The translations under genes and the position numbers were made by a program. Below, one piece after another: positions 36,996 through 45,511 of a DNA stretch of 64,000 nucleotides. The notes beneath the pieces are model-generated. The model was not told the origin of the DNA and ran no database searches. It saw nothing but the letters and a program-made list of their open reading frames with translations. Location of the stretch: NCBI RefSeq assembly GCF_002920575.1, contig NZ_PQSQ01000010.1, positions 1 through 64,000 of the forward strand. Direction: 5' to 3'. The stretch's first letter is position 1. Each line of letters begins with the position of its first letter. The stretch comes from Streptomyces sp. Ru73 (GTDB taxonomy: Bacteria > Actinomycetota > Actinomycetes > Streptomycetales > Streptomycetaceae).

Positions 36996-38320
36996 AGGGC
37001 ACCGTCGGCCGGTTCGCGGGACCGGCCCCGTCCGGGGTGGCGCCCCCGTCCGGGGTGGCGTCCCGGCCCGGCAGGACGGAGCCGGTCCATATGGCGCCGT
37101 CCCCGCCCGGCATCAGTGGCGCGCGGCAGGAGCCCGGCAGGCACGGGGGCACCGGCGAGAAGCTCCTGGAAGCCGTACGGCTGCGACTCGCCAGGGCCGG
37201 CGCCGAGCCGACGCCCGCCCGGGTGGCCGTGGCGCTGCGCGAGGAGGGGCGGCTGCTCGGGGACGCCGAGGTGCTCGGCGTGGTCGCGGCACTGCGCTCC
37301 GAGATGGTCGGCAGCGGCCCCCTGGAGCCGCTGCTCGCCGCGCCTGAGGTGACGGACGTCCTGGTCACCGCGCCGGACGAGGTGTGGGTCGACAGCGGCG
37401 GCGGACTGCGCCGCACCGAGGTGCGCTTCCCCGACGCGGCGGCCGTCCGCCGGCTCGCCCAGCGCCTGGCGGCAGTGGCCGGCCGGCGCCTGGACGACGC
37501 GCACCCGTGGGTGGACGCGCGGCTGCCCGACGGGACCCGGCTGCACGCCGTGCTGCCACCGGTCGCGGTCGGCTCCACCTGTCTCTCGCTCCGGGTGCTG
37601 CGCCCCAAGGCGTTCACGCTGGACGAGCTGGCCGCGGCGGGCACGGTCCCGCCCGGCGGCGACCGGCTGCTCCGCTCGGTCCTTGCCGCCCGGCTGTCCT
37701 TCCTGATCAGCGGCGGCACGGGCAGCGGCAAGACCACGCTGCTCAGTGCCCTGCTCGGCCTGGTCGGCAGGGACGAGCGGATCGTCCTGGCCGAGGACTC
37801 CGCCGAGCTGCGGCCCGACCACCCGCACGTCGTACGCCTGGAAACCCGCCCCGCCAACCAGGAGGGCGCCGGCCTGGTCACCCTGCGGGACCTGGTGCGC
37901 CAGGCGCTGCGCATGCGCCCGGACCGGCTGGTGGTGGGCGAGGTGCGGGGCCCGGAGGTCACCGACCTGCTGGCCGCGCTGAACACGGGGCACGAGGGCG
38001 GCTGCGGCACCGTGCACGCCAACGCGGCGGCCGATGTGCCGGCCCGCCTCGAAGCGCTCGGCTCGACGGCCGGGCTGGACCGCATGGCACTGCACAGCCA
38101 GTTGGCCGCCGGGCTCTCGGTCGTCCTCCACGTGATGCGCGACCGTACGGGCCATCGCCGTATCGCCGAGATCCATGTCCTCGCCCGGGACCCGGCGGGC
38201 CTGGTCACCACCACGCCCGCCGCGCTCTGGAGCCCGACCGGCTTCCGGCGGGCCGAGGGCTGGCCCCGCCTCGCCGCCCTGTGCGACCGGGGGAGCGGGA
38301 CGAGCGGGGGCGCGTCATGA
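36992..38320 (+). CDS. tadA: TadA/CpaF-type secretion ATPase
   Basis: A 442-residue type II/IV secretion ATPase that powers Flp pilus assembly from the cytoplasm. An N-terminal Gly/Pro-rich stretch of about 50 residues is followed by the N-domain (VTDVLVTAPDEVWVDSGGGL). Walker A is SGGTGSGKTTLLSALL, the Asp box is IVLAEDSAELRP, Walker B is RLVVGEVRGPEV, and the His box is GHEGGCGTVHAN. All catalytic elements are intact. It starts at an ATGA overlap with ssd and ends in an ATGA overlap with tadB. Confidence 0.95.
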   Translation: MKGTVGRFAGPAPSGVAPPSGVASRPGRTEPVHMAPSPPGISGARQEPGRHGGTGEKLLEAVRLRLARAGAEPTPARVAVALREEGRLLGDAEVLGVVAALRSEMVGSGPLEPLLAAPEVTDVLVTAPDEVWVDSGGGLRRTEVRFPDAAAVRRLAQRLAAVAGRRLDDAHPWVDARLPDGTRLHAVLPPVAVGSTCLSLRVLRPKAFTLDELAAAGTVPPGGDRLLRSVLAARLSFLISGGTGSGKTTLLSALLGLVGRDERIVLAEDSAELRPDHPHVVRLETRPANQEGAGLVTLRDLVRQALRMRPDRLVVGEVRGPEVTDLLAALNTGHEGGCGTVHANAAADVPARLEALGSTAGLDRMALHSQLAAGLSVVLHVMRDRTGHRRIAEIHVLARDPAGLVTTTPAALWSPTGFRRAEGWPRLAALCDRGSGTSGGAS

Positions 38321-39294
38321 GTACGCAGTTCGCGGCGGACACGATGACACCGGTGTGCGCGGCCCTGCTGTGCGCCGGGGCGGGCCTCTGGAGGATCGGC
38401 GACCGGGACGACCCCGTACGCCGGGCACGCCTGCTGCTGGCCGGCGCCGAGTCGGTCGGCTCCGACCCTGCCGTACGGCGACGGAGTGCCGGTCAACGGC
38501 CACGCGCCGACCGGCTTCCGGCCCGCGGTGAATGGCTGGTCCGCCGGTGCCGGGCGGGGCTGACGCGGCTGCAGGGGCTGGGCCACGCCCTGTGGTGCCT
38601 GCCCCTCGGCGTTCTGCTCGGCCTCGTGGGCCGGTCGCCGCTGCCGGTGGCGCTCGGCGCGCTGGCCGTGCCGGTCGCCCACCGCCACCTGGCCCGCCGC
38701 GCCGCCCGGCGGGAGCACGACCGGCGCCGCGATCACGTGATCGCGCTCTGCGCCTCGGCCGCCGCCGAACTCCGTGCGGGACGCCAGCCGGGACAGGCCC
38801 TGGTGCTGGCCATCACGGAGACGGTGCCGGACGCGGGCCCGGGCGGATGGGGGGACGCGGGAGCAGCAGTGCTGGCGGCCGCGCGGTACGGCGGAGACGT
38901 GCCCAGCGCGCTGCGTGAGGCGGCCCGCTTGCCGGGCGCCGAAGGGCTGACCGGGGCGGCCGCCTGCTGGCAGGTCGCGGTGGAGGGCGGCGTCGGACTC
39001 GCCGCGGGCATCGAGCGCGTCACCGCCGGCCTCCGGGGCCAGCGCGATCAACAGCGGGAGCTGAGCGCCCAATTGGCGGGCACTCGGGCGACCGCCCTCA
39101 TGCTCGCCCTGCTCCCGTCCTTCGGGCTGCTGATGGGGAGCGGACTGGGCGCGGACCCGCTCCACGTCCTCCTCCATACGCCGGTCGGCTGGGGCCTGTT
39201 GGCGGTCGGTGGACTGCTGGAGTGGGCCGGAGTGCTCTGGACCGCCCGCATCGTCCGCGCGGCGGAAGGGCGGCGGGCCGATGACGACCGCTGA
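38317..39294 (+). CDS. tadB: TadB-like pilus assembly membrane protein
   Basis: A 325-residue type II secretion F-domain protein. An N-terminal membrane segment, a pair near residues 90-125 and a pair at the C-terminal end (ALMLALLPSFGLLMG, then GWGLLAVGGLLEWAGVLW) flank a cytoplasmic helical bundle (ALCASAAAELRAGRQPGQAL). TadB and TadC form the inner-membrane platform. It overlaps tadA by 4 bp and tadC by 14 bp. Confidence 0.88.
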   Translation: MSTQFAADTMTPVCAALLCAGAGLWRIGDRDDPVRRARLLLAGAESVGSDPAVRRRSAGQRPRADRLPARGEWLVRRCRAGLTRLQGLGHALWCLPLGVLLGLVGRSPLPVALGALAVPVAHRHLARRAARREHDRRRDHVIALCASAAAELRAGRQPGQALVLAITETVPDAGPGGWGDAGAAVLAAARYGGDVPSALREAARLPGAEGLTGAAACWQVAVEGGVGLAAGIERVTAGLRGQRDQQRELSAQLAGTRATALMLALLPSFGLLMGSGLGADPLHVLLHTPVGWGLLAVGGLLEWAGVLWTARIVRAAEGRRADDDR

Positions 39295-40108
39295 AGTTAT
39301 CCACAGCCTGGGGATGGTTTTCTCGCTCACGGCTACCGTGGTCTGCACGGCTGTGGCCGTCCGCCGGGCAGTCCACGCGAAAGCGGCCCGGCGGCGCGCG
39401 ACCCGTATCTTCTCAGCCGCCGACGCGACGGCCGGCCTCCTGCCGGAGCGCGGTGCGTCTCGCCGCGGACGGGAGCAACGGGCCCGCACCGAACGGCGGA
39501 ACGAGGTCGTCCGGGAGTGGGCCGTGGTCCTCGCCGCGGCCGGTGCCGGCGCCGTCCTGGTCGGCGGCATCACCGGGGCAGTGCTGGGGGCCGTGGGCGC
39601 GTACGCCACGCGGCGCCGACGGCAGCAGGCCAGAACCCGGTCCGCCGTCCGCGCGGCGGAGGCGGCAGTGCGCGAGCAACTTGCCACGGCGGCCGATTTG
39701 TTGGCCGGCTGCCTGGCGGCAGGTGCGAGTCCCGGTGCCGCGGCGGCCGCGGTGGGCGAGTCCCTGAGCGACCCGGTCGCCGAACGGCTGTGCCACACCG
39801 CGGCAGAGCTCCGTCTTGGCAGCGAAGCGGCGGCGAGCTGGGGGCGATTCGGCGAACTGCCCGGCGCACGGGAGCTCGGGCGCTGCCTGGCGCGCGCCGG
39901 TACATCCGGTGCACCGGCCGTCGACTCGGTCGCACGCATCGCGGCCGACCTGCGGTCCGAGTGGGGCCGCACGGCAACCGAGTCCGCACGCAAGGCGGGC
40001 GTGCTGGTGACCCTGCCGCTGGCGGTGTGCTTCCTGCCGGCCTTCCTGACGATCGGGGTCGCCCCGGTGCTCGTCGGGCTGGCGCAGGGGCTGCTGCCGC
40101 CGACCTGA
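39281..40108 (+). CDS. tadC: TadC-like pilus assembly membrane protein
   Basis: A 275-residue second F-domain protein. It has hydrophobic segments near residues 10-30, 85-110 and 245-270, and a helical bundle, REQLATAADLLAGCLAAGASPGAAA, that parallels the TadB one. Length and order (TadZ-TadA-TadB-TadC) fit the Tad locus. The ATG at 39281 lies inside tadB. A perfect DnaA-box 9-mer occurs in its sixth to ninth codons (39297-39305), probably by chance. Confidence 0.85.
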   Translation: MTTAEVIHSLGMVFSLTATVVCTAVAVRRAVHAKAARRRATRIFSAADATAGLLPERGASRRGREQRARTERRNEVVREWAVVLAAAGAGAVLVGGITGAVLGAVGAYATRRRRQQARTRSAVRAAEAAVREQLATAADLLAGCLAAGASPGAAAAAVGESLSDPVAERLCHTAAELRLGSEAAASWGRFGELPGARELGRCLARAGTSGAPAVDSVARIAADLRSEWGRTATESARKAGVLVTLPLAVCFLPAFLTIGVAPVLVGLAQGLLPPT

Positions 40109-40240
40109 GGCCGTAGCGGGGCGGGGCGGCGCGCGGAATGCAACCGACCATCACCAGCCCACCACCTACCGATCCGCTAACCCACCAACCAGTCAACCCA
40201 CCAACCGATCAAGCAACGAGCAAGCAAGCAGGGGGATCTC
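40109..40240. other. CA-rich leader before the prepilin gene
   Basis: This 132-bp stretch breaks the otherwise overlapping Tad operon. It holds a C/A-rich, structure-poor sequence with ACCCACCAACCAGTCAACCC-type repeats and AAGCAAGCAGGGGGATCTC just before the ATG. It may be a separate promoter or an unstructured leader that allows high translation of the pilin. Confidence 0.4.
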
Positions 40241-40867
40241 ATGAACACGACAGTGCGGGACACATCATCCGGAGTGCCCGGAACATCTGGGGCATCTGGG
40301 GTGCCTGGTGCTTTGGGGGCAACCGGGACGTCCGGCGGAGCGACGGAAGAAGCGAGGAAGGGAGCAGGCGCAGGGGAGGGCGTACGGGACGACGCAGCGG
40401 GGGAGTTGGCGAGCAGCGGACGCGGAGCCGCGCCGCCGGAAGCGTGTACTGGCCGTACCGCCGTAGTCCGTACTGCCGTGCCCGAATGGGCAGTCGTGGC
40501 CGGTGAGGCGGCACGCGGGGCGAGGCGTGCGCGAGCGGTGGCCGCACGGGACGGCCGGGAACGGGTGATGGTGCCGGGTGGGCCCGAGGGGTGGGCCGCC
40601 TGGGCGGCGGCCCGCCTCGACTTCGGCACGGTCAAGAAACGGCTCGAGGCGAGGCGCCGGATCATCGGGGCTCGGGCCGGCTGGTGCCGAAGCAGGGGAG
40701 CGGCATTGCGGCAGCGGCTGGACCGGGGGATGACGACGGCGGAGTACGCCATGGGGACGCTGGCGGCCTGTGCGTTCGCGGCGGTGCTCTACAAGGTCGT
40801 GACGAGCGGGTCGGTGAGTTCGGCGTTGAGTTCACTGATCGGCAGGGCACTCCATGTCCCGGTCTGA
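40241..40867 (+). CDS. Flp-type prepilin (DUF4244) with very long leader
   Basis: A 208-residue protein whose last 45 residues are a Flp/DUF4244 pilin: a basic stretch RLDRG, then MTTAEYAMGTLAACAFAAVL. Prepilin peptidase should cut between Gly163 and Met164, leaving Glu at position 5. The usual prepilin leader is a few to about 40 residues; here 163 residues precede the cut, Gly/Ala/Thr-rich and then Arg-rich. The start is supported by AGGGGG 5 nt before ATG 40241. An internal GTG/ATG at 40565-40568 has only a weak ribosome site. The mature pilin would be the major subunit of the Tad pilus. Confidence 0.88.
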   Translation: MNTTVRDTSSGVPGTSGASGVPGALGATGTSGGATEEARKGAGAGEGVRDDAAGELASSGRGAAPPEACTGRTAVVRTAVPEWAVVAGEAARGARRARAVAARDGRERVMVPGGPEGWAAWAAARLDFGTVKKRLEARRRIIGARAGWCRSRGAALRQRLDRGMTTAEYAMGTLAACAFAAVLYKVVTSGSVSSALSSLIGRALHVPV

Positions 40868-41234
40868 CCCGGCCGTCCTTGCGCGGGGCAGCGCCCAGGA
40901 CCGGGGGATGGTGACGGCCGAGACGGCGGTGGCCATTCCGACGCTGGTGCTGTTCGTGGCGATGCTGCTGTGGGGGCTGATGGCGGCGTGCGCGCAGATC
41001 CAGTGCGTGGACGCCGCCCGCGCCGGGGCCCGGGCGGCGGCACGCGCGGAGGCCGACGGAAGCACGCTCGCGGCCGCCCGGTCGGTCGCCCCGCGCGGGG
41101 CGCGGGTGCGGCTGGTGCGGGAGGGCGACCTGGTCCGCGTACGGGTCGAGGCGGCGGCGCCGGCGCTGGGGCCGCTGAACATGACGCTCAGGGGGGAGGC
41201 GGTCGCCCTTGCCGAAGAGACGGTGGGCCGGTGA
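40854..41234 (+). CDS. tadE: TadE-like minor pilin
   Basis: A 126-residue pseudopilin. The leader ends in QDRG, followed by MVTAETAVAIPTLVLFVAML, which has the processing site and Glu at position 5 of the mature protein. One membrane helix and an external domain follow. It overlaps the Flp prepilin gene by 14 bp. Confidence 0.9.
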   Translation: MSRSDPAVLARGSAQDRGMVTAETAVAIPTLVLFVAMLLWGLMAACAQIQCVDAARAGARAAARAEADGSTLAAARSVAPRGARVRLVREGDLVRVRVEAAAPALGPLNMTLRGEAVALAEETVGR

Positions 41235-41805
41235 GCAGCGAGGGGAGCGGAGCGGCGAGCCGCGTCGGAGGAGAGACGAGGCAGGACCGGATCGGAAACG
41301 GAGGGCTGACGAAGGGACGGGACCGAGGCGGAGGCTCGGGGAAGAGACGGGCCCGAGACGGAGGCTCGGCGAAGGGACGGGCCGGAGAAGGAGAGCTGAT
41401 GAGGGGGCGGGCCTCAGGCGGCGAGGTGACGGGGGGTCGGCAACGGTCTGGACCGCGATGAGTGCCATGGCCCTGTGCGCGGTGTTCGCCATGGTGATCG
41501 CCCTCGGGCAGGCGGCGATCGCCCGGCACAGGGCAGGCGCGGCGGCCGACCTGGCCGCGCTCGCCGCCGCGGAACGGAGCCTGTACGGGGAGGCCGACGC
41601 GTGTGGCGCGGCCCGCCGGGTCGCTGCGGCGCAGCACGCCCGACTGGTCAGGTGCTCGCTGCGGGCGGAGGTCGCCGACGTGTCGGCGGAGGCGCGGGCG
41701 GGACCGTTCACCCCACGCATCCGCTCCCGAGCGGGCCCCGCGGAGGCGGGGGTGGCCGTCGGCCCGGTGACGCCGACACCTGCCGGGATCCCGTCACCGC
41801 CGTGA
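41209..41805 (+). CDS. Rv3654c-like pseudopilin with Arg-rich repeats
   Basis: A 198-residue frame. The C-terminal 125 residues match the Rv3654c/TadE-like family: GDGGSATVWTAMSAMALCAVF as processing site plus membrane helix, then a helix rich in Ala, Arg and Leu (AAADLAALAAAERS). The first 75 residues are Arg/Glu/Gly-rich and contain four 10-residue repeats (RRxxxExxGxR). No ATG or GTG in frame lies before the helix; the only candidate is TTG 41209, after GGGGGGAGG, inside tadE. So the start may be wrong, or an upstream frameshift has occurred. Confidence 0.72.
   Translation: MPKRRWAGEQRGERSGEPRRRRDEAGPDRKRRADEGTGPRRRLGEETGPRRRLGEGTGRRRRADEGAGLRRRGDGGSATVWTAMSAMALCAVFAMVIALGQAAIARHRAGAAADLAALAAAERSLYGEADACGAARRVAAAQHARLVRCSLRAEVADVSAEARAGPFTPRIRSRAGPAEAGVAVGPVTPTPAGIPSPP
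41299..41418 (+). repeat. 30-bp in-frame tandem repeat
   Basis: Four diverged copies of a 30-bp unit (like CGGAGGCTCGGCGAAGGGAC plus GGGCCCGAGA) lie inside the Rv3654c-like gene and encode ten residues each (RRLGEGTGRR and relatives). A partial fifth copy follows. Confidence 0.85.
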
Positions 41806-41832
41806 TCCCGGCCCCGGTGAGGACGGCTCCCC

Positions 41833-42029
41833 GGTAACTCCGGAGCCCCGGTGGCATCGACACCCCGGTAGCTCCGGAGCCCCGGTGGCATCGGCACCCC
41901 GGTAGCTCCGGAGCCCCGGTGGCATCGGCACTCCTGGTAACTCCGCAGCCCCGGTGGCATCGGTACCCCGGCAATTGCGGAGCCCCGATGACTCCGGTAA
42001 CGCCGGAGCCCCAGTGACTCCGGCGTCCC
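41833..42029. repeat. 34-bp tandem repeat, six copies
   Basis: The unit is about GGTAGCTCCGGAGCCCCGGT plus GGCATCGGCACCCC. Copies begin at 41833, 41867, 41901, 41936, 41970 (shortened to 26 bp) and 41996. CTCCGGAG inside the unit is self-complementary. The array lies between the Tad operon and the converging helicase gene. Confidence 0.9.
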
Positions 42030-42109
42030 GGTAACCGGGCGCGGGTCAGCCCTGGGCGTCCCCTCGGGCGCCGCTGCCCGGCCGTCAGGTCCTGCGCCCG
42101 GCCCCGCAC

Positions 42110-42409
42110 CAGGGTCGGCATCAGGGTGTCCCGCAGCCGGCTCCGCGTCAGCACGTCCCGCAGCGGAGCCAGCAGCAGGTCCGGCGCCCGGGCCAGCAGC
42201 AGGTCCCGCGCCCGGGCCCGCACCAGGTCCCGCGCCTGGGCCCCGGCCCACGCCCGGGCCCGCACCGGATCCTGGGCCCGTGCCCGGGCCCCGGCCCGCA
42301 CCCGCATCCGGCTCCGCACCAGCCCCCGCACCCGGTCCCGCCCCCGGGCCCCCGCCCGCACCCGCATCCGGCTCCGCACCAGCTCCCGCCCCCGGGCCGC
42401 CGCCGGACG
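42110..42409. repeat. Low-complexity CCCGCACC-rich stretch
   Basis: A 300-bp run is built of CCCGGGCC, CGCACCAG and GCATCCGGCTCC units. One 30-bp block recurs about 60 bp apart (near 42297 and 42356). Open frames through it are Gly/Ala/Pro or Arg/Ser runs with no sign of selection. It runs straight into the 3' end of the helicase gene. Confidence 0.7.
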
Positions 42410-44923
42410 TCACCGCCCCGCCCCTCGGCCCGCCTCCCCGGCGCTTTCCGCGGCCTCCGCCTCCCCGGCATCTTCCGCGCCTTCCGCGGCACCTGCGGCG
42501 CCCGCCTGGCCCGCCGCCCCCGCCGGGCCCGCCGCACCTGCGGCGCCCGCCTGGCCCGCCGCGCCCGCGGCTTCCGCTCCGCGGAGGAGTTCCGTCAGCA
42601 GGCGGATGGCGCCTCGTTTGTGCAGGGGTTCGTTGCCGTTGCCGCACTTGGGGGACTGGATGCAGGACGGGCAGCCGGCGTCGCACTCGCAGGACGCGAT
42701 GGCCTTGCGGGTGGCGGCGAGCCAGTCGGCGGCGGTGTGGAAGGCGCGTTCCGCGAAGCCCGCACCGCCCGGGTGGCCGTCGTAGACGAAGACCGTCGGG
42801 AGGAGCGTGTCCGGGTGCAGCGGCACGGAGACGCCGCCGATGTCCCAGCGGTCACAGGTGGCGAAGAGCGGAAGGATGCCGATGGAGGCGTGTTCGGCGG
42901 CGTGCAGGGCGCCGCCCAGCTGTTCCGGATTGACCCGGGCCGCGTCCAGCTGGTCCTCGGTCATGGTCCACCACACGGCGCGGGTACGCAGCGTACGCGG
43001 CGGGAGGTCGAGCTTGGTCTCGCCGAGCACCTCGCCGGTGATCAGTTTGCGGCGCAGGAAGGAGACGACCTGGTTGGTGACCTCGACCGAGCCGAAGCAC
43101 AGGCGCGCGTCGCCCCACGGCACCTCGGTGTCGGTCTCCAGGATGGAGATGGCGGTGGTGTCACGGGCGACCGTGGAGTAGGGCGGCGTGGCCTCCTCGA
43201 CGAGGGCGACGCTGTCCTCCAGGTCCAGGTGTTTCACCAGGTACGAGCGGCCCTGGTGCAGATGGACCGCGCCCTCGTGGACGGTGGAGTGCGCGGCGGC
43301 CTCGTCGACCGTGCCCAGGAGCCGTCCTGTGGCGGCCTCCACGACCTGGACGGGGGAACCGCCCTGGCCGCGGATGTCGGTGAGGTCGGCGGCGCGTTCG
43401 CGGCGGGTCCAGTACCAGGACTTGCCGCGGCGGCGCAGCAGCCGGCGGCGCTCCAGGCCCGCGAGGACGTCCGGCGCCTCCGGCCCGAAGAGGGCCAGGT
43501 CCTCGGGGCCGAGCGGGACCTCGGCCGCGGCGGCGCAGAGGTGGGGCCAGAGCACGTACGGGTTGTCGGGGTCGAGGACGGTCGATTCGACCGGCCGGTC
43601 GAAGAGGGCTTCGGGATGGTGGACGAGGTAGGTGTCCAGCGGGTCGTCGCGGGCGACGAGCACGGCGAGCGCGCCCTGCCCGGCCCGGCCGGCGCGGCCC
43701 GCCTGCTGCCACAGGGACGCGCGGGTGCCGGGATATCCGGCGATGAGGACGGCGTCGAGGCCGGAGACGTCGATGCCCAGCTCCAGCGCCGTGGTCGCGG
43801 CCAGCCCCAGCAGGTCGCCGGTGTGCAGGGCGCGCTCCAGGGCGCGGCGCTCCTCGGGCAGATAGCCGCCCCGGTACGCCGCGACCCGGCCGGGGAGCGA
43901 CCGGTCGACCTCGGCCAGTCGTTCCTGGGCGATGAGGGCGATCAGCTCGGCGCCGCGCCGGGAGCGGACGAAGGCCACGCTGCGGACGCCCTGCACGGCG
44001 AGGTCGGTGAGCAGGTCGGCGGTCTCGGCGGTGGCGGTACGGCGTACGGGCGCGCCCTGCTCGCCGTGCAGCTCGGTCAGCGGCGGCTCCCACAGGGCGA
44101 AGACGACCTCGCCGCGCGGGGAGGTGTCCTCGGTGATCTGCACGACCGGCGCGCCGATGAGCCGCGCGGCGGACTCGGCCGGCTCGGCGGAGGTGGCGGA
44201 GGCCAGCAGGAAGACCGGGTCCGCGCCGTAACGGGCGCAGATCCGGCGGAGCCGGCGGATGACCTGGGCGACGTGCGAGCCGAATACACCGCGGTAGGTG
44301 TGGCACTCGTCGATGACCACGTAGCGCAGCGCGCGGAGGAAGGAGGACCAGCGGGGGTGGGCCGGGAGGATGCCGCGGTGCAGCATGTCGGGGTTGGTGA
44401 GGACGTAATTGCCGTACTGGCGCACCCATTCGCGTTCTTCGACCGGCGTGTCGCCGTCGTACACGGCCGGCCGGATCGCCGTGCCCAGCGGGGCGGCCAG
44501 ATCGCGTACGGAGCGCCGCTGGTCGGCGGCGAGCGCCTTGGTCGGGGCGAGGTACAGCGCGGTGGCGCCGCGGCCGTTGGGGGCCTCGGAGCCGTCCAGC
44601 AGTCCGGACAGCACCGGGGCGAGGTACGCCAGCGATTTGCCGGATGCGGTGCCGGTGGCGACGATGACCGAGTCACCGCGCAACGCGTGCTCCGCGACCC
44701 GGGCTTGGTGTGTCCAGGGGCGCTCGATGCCGGCGGTGCGGATGGCGTCGATCACTTCCGTGCGGATCGATCCGGGCCAGTCGGCATGGCTGCCGATCCG
44801 CGGGGGCAAGTGCTCCGTATGAGTGATGCGCGTAGCGCGGATCTCTCCCCTGGCGAGACGGTCGAGGACCATGCCCGGGGAGGGGTGCGCATCCGCATCC
44901 GGCGGCAGTCGATTGGAGGCCAT
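42410..44923 (-). CDS. MrfA/YprA-type DEAD/DEAH helicase
   Basis: A superfamily 2 helicase of 837 residues. Walker A is TGTASGKSLAYL, the DEAH-like box is VIDECHTY, SATS is motif III, and QQAGRAGRAG is motif VI. The C-terminal DUF1998-type domain has a four-cysteine zinc site, CECDAGCPSC plus a Cys 6 residues later, as in B. subtilis MrfA, which repairs mitomycin-type damage. The last 55 residues are a collagen-like Ala/Gly/Gln run and then Glu/Ala. The ATG at 44923 is preferred; TTG 44956 is in frame. It is divergent from bldG, as in S. coelicolor. Confidence 0.92.
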   Translation of the reverse strand: MASNRLPPDADAHPSPGMVLDRLARGEIRATRITHTEHLPPRIGSHADWPGSIRTEVIDAIRTAGIERPWTHQARVAEHALRGDSVIVATGTASGKSLAYLAPVLSGLLDGSEAPNGRGATALYLAPTKALAADQRRSVRDLAAPLGTAIRPAVYDGDTPVEEREWVRQYGNYVLTNPDMLHRGILPAHPRWSSFLRALRYVVIDECHTYRGVFGSHVAQVIRRLRRICARYGADPVFLLASATSAEPAESAARLIGAPVVQITEDTSPRGEVVFALWEPPLTELHGEQGAPVRRTATAETADLLTDLAVQGVRSVAFVRSRRGAELIALIAQERLAEVDRSLPGRVAAYRGGYLPEERRALERALHTGDLLGLAATTALELGIDVSGLDAVLIAGYPGTRASLWQQAGRAGRAGQGALAVLVARDDPLDTYLVHHPEALFDRPVESTVLDPDNPYVLWPHLCAAAAEVPLGPEDLALFGPEAPDVLAGLERRRLLRRRGKSWYWTRRERAADLTDIRGQGGSPVQVVEAATGRLLGTVDEAAAHSTVHEGAVHLHQGRSYLVKHLDLEDSVALVEEATPPYSTVARDTTAISILETDTEVPWGDARLCFGSVEVTNQVVSFLRRKLITGEVLGETKLDLPPRTLRTRAVWWTMTEDQLDAARVNPEQLGGALHAAEHASIGILPLFATCDRWDIGGVSVPLHPDTLLPTVFVYDGHPGGAGFAERAFHTAADWLAATRKAIASCECDAGCPSCIQSPKCGNGNEPLHKRGAIRLLTELLRGAEAAGAAGQAGAAGAAGPAGAAGQAGAAGAAEGAEDAGEAEAAESAGEAGRGAGR

Positions 44924-45059
44924 CGGCACCGAGTGTGTCACCGGTGTGACGGACAATGCTCATAAGGCGTCGTGCGCGCCTGCTGGTAAGTGATTGAATG
45001 CCATCGCGGCTGCCGATCCATGGGGGGCGACCGCTCGATAGCAAGGTGCTGGAGGATCC

Positions 45060-45401
45060 GTGGACCTGTCCCTGTCGACCCGTACCGTTGGCGACCGTAC
45101 GGTCGTCGACGTCGGTGGCGAGATTGATGTATACACCGCGCCCAAGCTGCGGGAGCAGCTGGTCGAGCTCGTGAACGACGGCAGCTACCACCTCGTGGTG
45201 GACATGGAGCGCGTCGACTTCCTCGACTCCACCGGGCTCGGCGTTCTGGTGGGTGGCCTGAAGCGGGTGCGTGCCCACGAGGGCTCGCTGCGCCTGGTCT
45301 GCAACCAGGAGCGCATTCTCAAGATCTTCCGTATTACCGGACTGACGAAGGTGTTCCCGATTCACACCTCGGTCGACGAGGCCGTCGCGGCCACCGACTG
45401 A
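45060..45401 (+). CDS. bldG: Anti-anti-sigma factor BldG
   Basis: A 113-residue STAS-domain protein needed in Streptomyces for aerial growth and antibiotic production. The phospho-acceptor is Ser57 in [19 protein letters not shown] start is used, with GGAGG 5 nt upstream. BldG sequesters anti-sigma factors such as the adjacent kinase-like protein and, in S. coelicolor, RsfA and UshX. The gene is followed after 110 bp by its anti-sigma partner; in S. coelicolor both mono- and bicistronic transcripts are made. Confidence 0.97.
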   Translation: MDLSLSTRTVGDRTVVDVGGEIDVYTAPKLREQLVELVNDGSYHLVVDMERVDFLDSTGLGVLVGGLKRVRAHEGSLRLVCNQERILKIFRITGLTKVFPIHTSVDEAVAATD

Positions 45402-45511
45402 CAGCTGTCCGGTTCCCCGTGCCGCGTGCGCGGGGGCAGGAAGCAGTGGGGGGTACCGGACAACGCGTCCGGCCCCCTGCGTAGCACGCCCGCTTACCGA
45501 GGGGGATGGCA

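Noticed and set aside
35690..39310. Replication origin because of DnaA-box 9-mers
   Set aside because: Only two isolated boxes occur here, without the dense cluster, dnaA or dnaN expected at a Streptomyces oriC.
36586..40143. A 1,185-codon minus-strand open frame
   Set aside because: It runs antisense to tadA, tadB and tadC, is Arg/Pro/Ser-rich, and has no motif.
40662..42686. A 674-codon minus-strand frame with Gly/Ala/Pro repeats
   Set aside because: It crosses the pilin genes antisense and the repeat block. Its repeats come from the DNA minisatellite, not from protein constraint.
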